From contig CAJUHV010000011.1 of NCBI GenBank assembly GCA_910586445.1, forward strand, positions 1 to 64,000: a stretch of DNA of 64,000 nt. Direction: 5' to 3'. Positions 52,910 to 60,600 of this stretch are shown here, piece after piece (positions within the stretch are counted from its first letter, which is position 1; the number at the start of each line of letters is the position of its first letter). The stretch is from an uncultured Eubacterium sp. GTDB lineage: Bacteria; Bacillota; Clostridia; Lachnospirales; Lachnospiraceae. The notes beneath the pieces were generated by a model. That model had not been told where the DNA came from. It did not search any database and saw nothing but the letters and a program-made list of their open reading frames with translations. A program made the translations under genes and the position numbers.

Positions 52910-54658
52910 CTATTTGTTCAAACGGTAGGCTGCCTCCTGCCTGCCCATAGAAACTACGACATATAGCGGATCATCCTTTGCAAGCGCCTCATCACTCACC
53001 TGGAAAATAAGCTCGCCGTCTTTGGATTCTCCCGGCTCCAGCGACGTGCTGTTTAAGCACCTGCTGTCATTGAGCGCATCTACGCATTCAAATACAGTTT
53101 CCCTCTCAGCGTCCGCGATCTTTACAACCGGATCTTCCGCCACCTGATAGATCATCGGAAGAAATGTATTTTCTTCACTGCCCAGATTTTTAACAGAAAA
53201 TTCTGCACGCACATACTGGCAGCCGTCGTCTGCCGTATAACGGAACATCCCCTCATCAAACGATTTTACAGCCTGGCTGGAACGGTACGTAATCTCCCAT
53301 CCGCCTATAATCACAGGATCTCCGGCAGCAAGCTCGCTGGACAGCTCCGATGTATGGTCTGCAAATGCCGCATAGGCATTCGGATCATTGATATTACGGT
53401 ACATATGCAGTAAAAGGTCTGCCGTAATCAGATCCGGGTACTGCGCTGCTTCTTCCGCCAGATTTTTAAAGATCTGGCTCGGCGGATTCTCCAGCACACT
53501 GCCCAGATGGCGCAGAAATTTTCCTGAGCCTGCCTTATACAGATCTATGGACGTGCTGGAATATACTTCCTGGATCTTTGTATCCTTTCCTGACGTATTC
53601 TGGTAAAAATCTCCATAAGAATAATGCGGTGTCAGCACAAGGTAATAATCCGCTTCATCCAAAGAGGCCGGACATTCCTTCTTTGTAAGCCCCAGCATAA
53701 AGTCGCCCAGCAGCCGCAGTCTGGCAGGTGAATCCTCCCATTCCTCATAATACGGATTGTAATAAAACGCTGCTACTTTTTTGCCTTTCAGCGGTATGCT
53801 CTCTGGCAGCTTCTTTTTGCCCTGCTCCTTGAGCTTTATGTCCTCATCGATTGTAACGGTCAGATTTGTCGTATAATAATTCTTTTTTGTAATCTTGGAT
53901 TTTTCACGGTATCCGTCAGCTCCATATTCTTCTGTCAGCATCGGCAGCACATCTTCGCGCATAAACCGGGCATATGAAACTGCCTCTTCTATTGTATCTG
54001 TCCTGATTTTATCTTCATTCAGGGAACTGTTTAAATAGGTCTTGTTCCAGTCATCCTGTATCCAGCTGTCAAAATACCCCGCCTGCATCAGGTCGCCTTT
54101 TGTATCTACGATATTTTCCGGGTTCTCTTTTACCCATTGGTCAACTGCCTCTTTAAATCTGCCCGCATAGCCGGCATCTTCCGGTATGCTGCTGAAAAGC
54201 TGTGCTATGGTCTGGCCGTCTAAATGCCCTGCGGCTGCAAACAAAGGCCCAAAGCAGTCATATGGATAAAATGATTTGTCTATGGCTGACCAGAATTCAT
54301 CTTTATCTTCAGTCACTTTTTTCAAAAACTGTTCTGCATATGCGCCGCTTTCTGGATAATCAAACTGATACAGTTCTTCGCTTTCCCAAGTGCTGCGGCC
54401 CGATCCGCTGCTGTATTCCAATGCGCACAATAAAGATACTGCCTGATACTGCCGGCTGAGTGAGCCGTCCGCTCCGCCCGCTTCATCCGCCAGCTGCGAC
54501 AGTTCAATCTCTCCTGCATGCTCTGCGGCATATGTGTAAAAATCCTTGCTCTCAGCTGCCTCTTTCCAATGCGCTTCGGCCGGAGATTTTTTTAACTGGC
54601 ATGCTGTTAGGACAGCAAACATAAAAAAGCCTGCTGCTAATAGTGCCTTTCGCTTCAT
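52910..54658 (-). CDS. Lipoprotein of unknown function
   Basis: A 582-residue protein with a lipoprotein signal (MKRKALLAAGFFMFAVLTAC, lipobox LTAC). I do not recognise the family of the central part (about 30-440), which is acidic and rich in helices. It contains a KKVAAFYYNPYYEEWEDSPAR segment and ends with a DUF4352-like beta domain (about 455-582: YVRAEFSVKNLGSEENTFLPM ... LEPGESKDGELIFQV). The frame reaches 54745, but GGAGG lies 8 bases before the ATG at 54658. A single gene between glgP and a nuclease lipoprotein. Surface role likely; substrate unknown. Confidence 0.75.
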   Translation of the reverse strand: MKRKALLAAGFFMFAVLTACQLKKSPAEAHWKEAAESKDFYTYAAEHAGEIELSQLADEAGGADGSLSRQYQAVSLLCALEYSSGSGRSTWESEELYQFDYPESGAYAEQFLKKVTEDKDEFWSAIDKSFYPYDCFGPLFAAAGHLDGQTIAQLFSSIPEDAGYAGRFKEAVDQWVKENPENIVDTKGDLMQAGYFDSWIQDDWNKTYLNSSLNEDKIRTDTIEEAVSYARFMREDVLPMLTEEYGADGYREKSKITKKNYYTTNLTVTIDEDIKLKEQGKKKLPESIPLKGKKVAAFYYNPYYEEWEDSPARLRLLGDFMLGLTKKECPASLDEADYYLVLTPHYSYGDFYQNTSGKDTKIQEVYSSTSIDLYKAGSGKFLRHLGSVLENPPSQIFKNLAEEAAQYPDLITADLLLHMYRNINDPNAYAAFADHTSELSSELAAGDPVIIGGWEITYRSSQAVKSFDEGMFRYTADDGCQYVRAEFSVKNLGSEENTFLPMIYQVAEDPVVKIADAERETVFECVDALNDSRCLNSTSLEPGESKDGELIFQVSDEALAKDDPLYVVVSMGRQEAAYRLNK

Positions 54659-54877
54659 CGCTTCGTTCCTCCTAATATCTTTGTCCTTTTCTAAAAACTG
54701 CACTCTTTTACCAAAATAATGCATGACATAATGGTACTGCTGCATTCGTATTTTGTCAATCTATTTGGAACGGAAAAGCTCCGCCTTCCTGCATTGTTTT
54801 AAAAAATCCAGCATAATTTCAAACAGCTCTTTTGGCATTTTCCCCACAACCTTTTTCCCATATATTTAACACATATT

Positions 54878-55768
54878 TTATGGATTACAGCTCCCGCAGG
54901 GTGCATATCCTTCATCCAGAAGCGTCCCGCGGTCTCCTGTAAATTCTTTCCGGTTTTCTGCCTGTATATTCGCGGCACTTCCACAATCCGGCAGGTGGAA
55001 TTTCAGCGTATTTGTATTTAGTATATAGCTCTGCCCGCCTGTTCCTGCGCCGTCATCTGCTGCCTTTCTTTCCCAGCTGAGCCCTGTCTCATAGTCTATT
55101 TCAATCCCCGGCTGGACATTATATAAAAAGATATTATAAGAAACTCCCTTCCCGTCATCTTCGACAGACAAAGCCTCCATCTGTACCCCGCTGGCAATTA
55201 AATTATCGCCTTCAAATACAGGCGTCACCCGGTACATTACATGATTGTCTGTCTCCCTTACATAATCTCCCACCTCTTCTTCAAACGGTATCATGCCGAC
55301 ATTCATATAGCGTGTTCCCGTAATCAGATTGTTCTCATTGGCATTTTCTCCAGACAGCTGATAGGCAATCAGATGTGAACGGTTATATAAGCTCCCGCCT
55401 TCCACGCAGTCGTAGCGCACGCTCTGCCAGCCTGTAGGCCTGATCATGCTGATATTGCCGCGCTTTTCGGTCGGCATCAGGTCTGTGCCGATACATGCAT
55501 ATGCCGCACCGCACCTTCCCAGCTCATCCAGCTTGGCGTATTGTTCAAATGACTGCGTTGTCAGCTCGCTTTCCGTAAACTGCGGCACATTATCGTTCAG
55601 CACAATGTATTCGTCATATGCCTGCGCATCGTATTCCTCGATTTTGGGAACGGCCTGCGCGGACTGATTCTCTGTATCCTGCGGCAGATCCCGGACTGAT
55701 ATCGTACAGCCGGACAGCAGCACCGCCAGAAGCAGCAGACTTACTATAAGCTTTGTATATTTTTTCAT
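54878..55768 (-). CDS. DNA/RNA non-specific endonuclease lipoprotein with C-terminal Cys/His domain
   Basis: A 296-residue surface nuclease. A lipoprotein signal (LLLLAVLLSGC) is followed by an EndA/NucA-type domain (about 85-230): NRSHLIAYQL carries the catalytic His in place of the DRGH box, and NENNLITGTRYMNVGMIPFE supplies the metal-binding Asn. The last 50 residues form a small separate domain, KFHLPDCGSAANIQAENRKEFTG...GYAPCGSCNP, like the Ada-type metal-binding module found at the ends of many clostridial surface nucleases. It could serve nucleotide scavenging or DNA uptake. GGAG precedes the ATG. Confidence 0.87.
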   Translation of the reverse strand: MKKYTKLIVSLLLLAVLLSGCTISVRDLPQDTENQSAQAVPKIEEYDAQAYDEYIVLNDNVPQFTESELTTQSFEQYAKLDELGRCGAAYACIGTDLMPTEKRGNISMIRPTGWQSVRYDCVEGGSLYNRSHLIAYQLSGENANENNLITGTRYMNVGMIPFEEEVGDYVRETDNHVMYRVTPVFEGDNLIASGVQMEALSVEDDGKGVSYNIFLYNVQPGIEIDYETGLSWERKAADDGAGTGGQSYILNTNTLKFHLPDCGSAANIQAENRKEFTGDRGTLLDEGYAPCGSCNP

Positions 55769-55809
55769 ATTTACGCACTCCTATGCATTTGTTAATAAAC
55801 CCAGATAAA

Positions 55810-55911
55810 ATGGGGCTGTCGCAGCAAAGATCGCACATACAAGATATACATTCATTTCAAGTCAGATACTGCTATATCTTGTATATATTTTTCTTCTTGC
55901 GACAGCCCCAT
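55810..55911 (-). terminator. 102-bp nested palindrome, terminator of the fibronectin-III protein gene
   Basis: Outer arms ATGGGGCTGTCGCA/TGCGACAGCCCCAT (55810-55823, 55898-55911) match perfectly. Inner arms ATACAAGATATA/TATATCTTGTAT (55837-55848, 55873-55884) also match perfectly, separated from the outer arms by 13 unpaired bases on each side. On the minus strand the outer arm is followed by TTTTATC. It may be a very large terminator or a MITE-like element; no second copy is in the window. Confidence 0.7.
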
Positions 55912-55970
55912 CTGCTACAGACTGTTACATACATAATGCCTGCTCATATGCCATCAGCCTGCTCAGCCCG

Positions 55971-57380
55971 CTAATTATATCTGCGGATGCTGCTGTATTC
56001 TCCGTACACATTTTTCCCATCTGCCCCGATGACATAAGCCCTGACTTTATAATACACCTTTCCGGTTGTCTCATCCGGTATCACATATTTATGCTTTGTA
56101 CCTTTTTTGATTGTCTTGATACGGGTATATTTACCGTTCTTTTTGGTACACTGATAAATTTTATAGCCGTCAGCTCCGCCTGTCTGTTTCCAGGACAGGG
56201 TTACGCCATCTGCTTTGGTTTTTATCGTAAAGCTTTTGACTTTGTCCGGCGCGGTTGTAATGCTGGCCGCTTTACTGAAAGCTCCCTTGATCTTGGTACC
56301 GTCCTCCTCTTTCTGGAATGCCCGCAGCTTAAATTTATAAGTCGTGCCGTACTCCATCTTTTTCGTATATCCGGTCGCCTGTCCCTGGAATATCGTTTTT
56401 AGGCGCTTATATTTTCCGGTATCTTCCTGATATTGGTAGATCTGGTAGCCGTCGGCTCCGGCTATTTCATTCCACTGGAAAGAAACGCGCTTTGTGCCTT
56501 TTTTTGTCGATACTTTTAGATCCGGTGCAGCTTTTTTCTGAAAATCGGATTCGCCTGTGTTATTATCCGGGTCTTTTTCCGTATCTGTGCTGCCCGGCTG
56601 ATCCGGCTCTGCGGGCTTATTGGTATCCGGGTCTGGTTTTCCCGGCAGTACAGGCGTATTCGGTGTACCCGGCACACCCGGCGTACCCGGCACGCCCGGC
56701 GTACTTGGTATAACCGGCGAGCTCGGCTGATCTGGTATAATCGGTGCCGGCGGCGTCTGTGTAGATGCTCCGCTGTCGGTAACAGTCACCGGCTGCGCCC
56801 CTGCAATCGGCACTACCTGTACAGACTGACTGACACTGTTCACATAGCGCACTGCAGGCTGTACGCCTTCAGAGGTAGTTTCATGTGCAACTTCTACCGT
56901 AGCCTGCATTGCCTCACTGCCTGCGGAATGCAGGATTAACGAGCCGATTACCGCCTGCCCGTTTATAAAAATATCACTGCTGTTTTTACTGGATAATATT
57001 ACATCTACCAGATATCTGCCGTCCTCTGTGGCAGATACTTTGGCACTGCGCACGATGTCATCACCGTCTGCTGCAAACTCAAACGCAGGCTGCTCCATAT
57101 TCCCTGCATGGACAGTCACATACATCCGAAACCGCAGAGCGTTAACTGCATACAGTTCCTCTTCTGGTTTTTTCAATGTGATAGAAACAGTCTGCTTTTC
57201 TACCGCAAGCTGCGCGCCTGCCGCTGCCGATACCGCCAGAGGCGGTACGGCAGCCAGCAGCCAGGCAGCGGCAAGCAGGGCCAGAATGCCTTTCGCCGGC
57301 CCGCAGTGCATTTTTACATGATTCCCGGCCGTAAAGCGGGCCATCATGCGTTCTTTGAGGACTTCCATTATTTTCTTCAT
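55971..57380 (-). CDS. Secreted protein with N-terminal beta domain and two fibronectin type III domains
   Basis: A 469-residue exported protein. A signal peptide with an unusually long charged start (hydrophobic core about 30-52) leads to a beta-rich domain (about 55-195) that resembles cohesin/CBM-fold modules in pattern (GQAVIGSLILHSAGSEAMQATVEVA), but I cannot assign it firmly. Then comes a Pro/Gly/Thr linker with GVPGTP repeats (about 215-285) and two fibronectin type III domains (about 290-380 and 383-469, each with GADGYxIYQ). There is no LPXTG, SLH or cell-wall motif. It follows the M60 peptidase gene by 254 bases in the same direction; a scaffold or adhesin role is inferred. Confidence 0.75.
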   Translation of the reverse strand: MKKIMEVLKERMMARFTAGNHVKMHCGPAKGILALLAAAWLLAAVPPLAVSAAAGAQLAVEKQTVSITLKKPEEELYAVNALRFRMYVTVHAGNMEQPAFEFAADGDDIVRSAKVSATEDGRYLVDVILSSKNSSDIFINGQAVIGSLILHSAGSEAMQATVEVAHETTSEGVQPAVRYVNSVSQSVQVVPIAGAQPVTVTDSGASTQTPPAPIIPDQPSSPVIPSTPGVPGTPGVPGTPNTPVLPGKPDPDTNKPAEPDQPGSTDTEKDPDNNTGESDFQKKAAPDLKVSTKKGTKRVSFQWNEIAGADGYQIYQYQEDTGKYKRLKTIFQGQATGYTKKMEYGTTYKFKLRAFQKEEDGTKIKGAFSKAASITTAPDKVKSFTIKTKADGVTLSWKQTGGADGYKIYQCTKKNGKYTRIKTIKKGTKHKYVIPDETTGKVYYKVRAYVIGADGKNVYGEYSSIRRYN

Positions 57381-57401
57381 ATAAGACTCCTGCTCCTTAT
57401 T

Positions 57402-57590
57402 TATGCAGCCTTATTCCACGATACTTCTGCCGCATGGCTTTTGGCTGCATAATTTTATTCCATAATACTTCTGCCCATGGCTTTTGGCTGCATAATTTTA
57501 TTCCACAGTACTTCTGCCCATGGCTTTTGGCTGCATAATTTTATTCCACAGTACTTCTGCCCATGGCTTTTGGACTTCTGCTTATGGCTT
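57402..57590. repeat. Tandem array of 43-bp units
   Basis: Three full units (57433-57475, 57476-57518, 57519-57561) of CATGGCTTTTGGCTGCATAA plus TTTATTCC...TACTTCTGCC, flanked by partial units on both sides (from 57402; to about 57590). It fills most of the spacer between the M60 gene and the fibronectin-III protein gene. No open frame. Confidence 0.93.
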
Positions 57591-57634
57591 TTGATTATGA
57601 TCTTTTCTGCTGCCTTGTCATAATCTGTGTTCCA

Positions 57635-60600
57635 TTACTGGTTCAGGCCGCTGCCTGTCAGCTGAATCTGCGGCAGTGTCTCAGGCAGCGTTATGATCAT
57701 TGTATCGCTGACAATGCGTTCGCCCTCCAGCGTCTTTGCATCATCTACACGATACAGTTCACCACGCACGCCTGTTACAGACGCAATGGCCTCTTCCCAA
57801 TGTCCCTTCTCTACATAATAGATCCATGTGCCGCTGGACGTTTCTCCCAGATTTCCTTTCTCCGGTACAGAAGCAAAGATCACCTGTTCTGCCTGTACTT
57901 TTCCATCTGATCCTGATCCGATGACATTCCCTGACGTATCATACAGCATAACTACGTTATACGCCGGATTGCCTTTGTATGTTCCTGTAAAGACCAAAGA
58001 TCCTTTCGGAATCGTATGTCCTTCGCCTTCTGCATACTGGTAATCTTCGGAAAGTACGCCGACTGCAGGCAGCTTTTGATCTGCGCCGTCCGCTGTCAGA
58101 AATTCTAAATTATCGCCCGACGGGCCGCACAGATCGATTTCTTTGATCTGAACGCTGCCTTCCTTCGCAAAGGAGATCTGGACATATCTGGCGTCATAAG
58201 TGCCGATCCAGTCATCCTGCTCGGACTCTTTGACCGCATTAAACCAGATCATTCCTTCTCCAGTTCGGCTCAGGCCGTCATAATCTTTCTTTACAGTTGT
58301 AAATTTCTTACCGTCGGTACTTACTTTGATTGTCACCAAAGGCAGTGCATCACCGCTATATTTCAGCGCCGTCACCTGTTCGGATTTATGCATATCAATC
58401 GTAATCACGGCTTCCCCGCTGATCTTTCCAGTATATATGCCGTCACCGTCTGTCTTATTGTCAATAACGCGTTCTATGCTGTTTACCGTTGTCTGTGCCA
58501 CATTTTGAGGCCCGCCCTGTTCATAACCGCTGTCCGGGTCTTCCTCATCCTTTTCTACTGCCCGGTCATCATCTGAGGTCATGTTCGTCTCTACCGTCCA
58601 CTCGGATTTATCCAAAATGCCGTCTGTCTCGATCTTTACGGAACCTGCCGATGCTGCCAGCGAGTAGTTCAGATATTTATCGACTGCACGGACCTCGTAA
58701 GAAATAACCCTGTTATTTACTGCATAAATCGTATCTACAAATTTTGTAGCTTCTGCTGTCTCAACCGGCACAAAGCCTGCTACTTTTGACTTCGCAGCAC
58801 CGTTGCTTGTCATTGTACGGATAATTTCATACCCCAGAATCAGGTCTTTATCCTGATTTGTAGATATAGTCACCGTCACCTTGTTGGAATCTGCCTGTAC
58901 TGCTGCCGTTACGGCCTCTTTTCCTAAGATCGTGCCTGCTTCTCCTGTCTGTTTTGCCCGGTAGTCTCTTGCGTCCTCATTGACATAATAGAGCGCTTTT
59001 TGATCCGGCTCTCCGTATTTTGCAGCATAGGAAACCGTATCCTGATCCGGCACCATGCCCCACCGCTTAAAGAACGGCAGAATGTTTTTATCTGCTGCCG
59101 CACATGCAAGGCGCATAAGGTTCTGATCTGTACCGCCGTCAAGCCTCAGCCCTTTCTGTGGTGCTTTGCCCGGATTTCTGGAATAAGTATCCACACGTGC
59201 AAAAAACAGGTTGTCAAACTGCTGCTTATAATCACTGTATATATGCCTGTCATCGGTATTTGAATCAAATGCCAGATGCAGCTGCCAGTACATGGCAAGC
59301 TGTGTAAACACATTTGAAGCACGCCCGGTAGTACCAGAGGTCACTTTCTTATACACATTGTCATATGTATATCTCTGCGTTCCTGTCAAAAGCTGCGCAA
59401 AATAGTTGTTCGTTACTTCTGCGACAGCATACGTGCCCTGATTGATATCATGTCCGATCTCATGGGCAATTCCCCAGCCAAAACCATTCCAGTCTGCCGG
59501 TGCGCTTGCCACGTTGGCAGAACCCCATTCTATACCGATATGATTTCCTGCCGCATACATAAATGCACCTGCAAACATCCGCATATACCGGATATTCAAA
59601 TGCTGCGCCGGCAGGGCATTATTTCCGTTCCCGGTGCCCGCTTCGCTGCTCAGGCCTTTGTGCTGATAAAACAATGTCATGGTATCTTCCATTGCCCTAA
59701 GCGCCTGGTCCAGCTTTTCGACCTTCTTATCAAGGCTTAATTCCCGTCCTATGCCGTCCATAATCCGTGTAGCAGGCAGGGAATACATCATGGATTCCAT
59801 CATAATGTCTGTCGCATTTAATATGCAGTTCTGCGCATCATAATCATCTTTTACGCCGATCTGTCCCAGATGCAGCTGTCCATGCAGCTGCTGGATCGTT
59901 TTTTCGTGCTCCTCCAGCTTTTGTATATAGCTGCGGATCGCTTCTTTCCTCTCATTTTCGCTTTTTTTGTATACATTCAGCACCGGAATGCTGCTGCCGC
60001 CGCTGATGCGTACTGCATACTGCTCGGAAGAATTATTTCCGGTATATGCCACATAAATCTGTCCGCCGCGCTCAAACTCCTTGTCCGAAATCTGCGGTAC
60101 CGTAATCATATTTCTGCCTACTTTTAATCCCATCGTGCTCGCCAGCGCAGATGATTCCGCGTGGTGCTGCGTAAATACCAGCTGCAGGTTTGCTGCTTCG
60201 CCTGTCCTCTTTGTGTTACAGCCGACATATACAAGCAGTGTCTCGCCTGCCTTTGCAGCACGTCCAAGAGGCTGCCATGCATTCAGCCCGCCAAAGCCTA
60301 AGTGCCCGTCTTTTGCCGCCGTAATCCGATTGTCTACCTGATATTCCGGCTCAAGCTGTGAATTAAGAATCTCCCTGGCAGTCTTCAGCTCCAATGCAAG
60401 CTCCTGATACAGAGGATGTTTTTCCCCGCTTGCTTCGTCTGCCGTTTCCAGACGGTTTTCCAGCTCCTGTATTTTCTGCTCCGTTACGTCATCTTTTAAG
60501 GTTGTATGCATCTCATTCGCATACAGGCCCATAATGTCGTCTTCGAGAGAATCGTACCAATGAAAATGAATCTCTCCAACTTTCATAGGAACATAGCTTG

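Noticed and set aside
57402..57590. 43-bp repeats as a CRISPR or an origin with iterons
   Set aside because: No spacers, no replication gene nearby, and similar arrays occur in other intergenic spacers.
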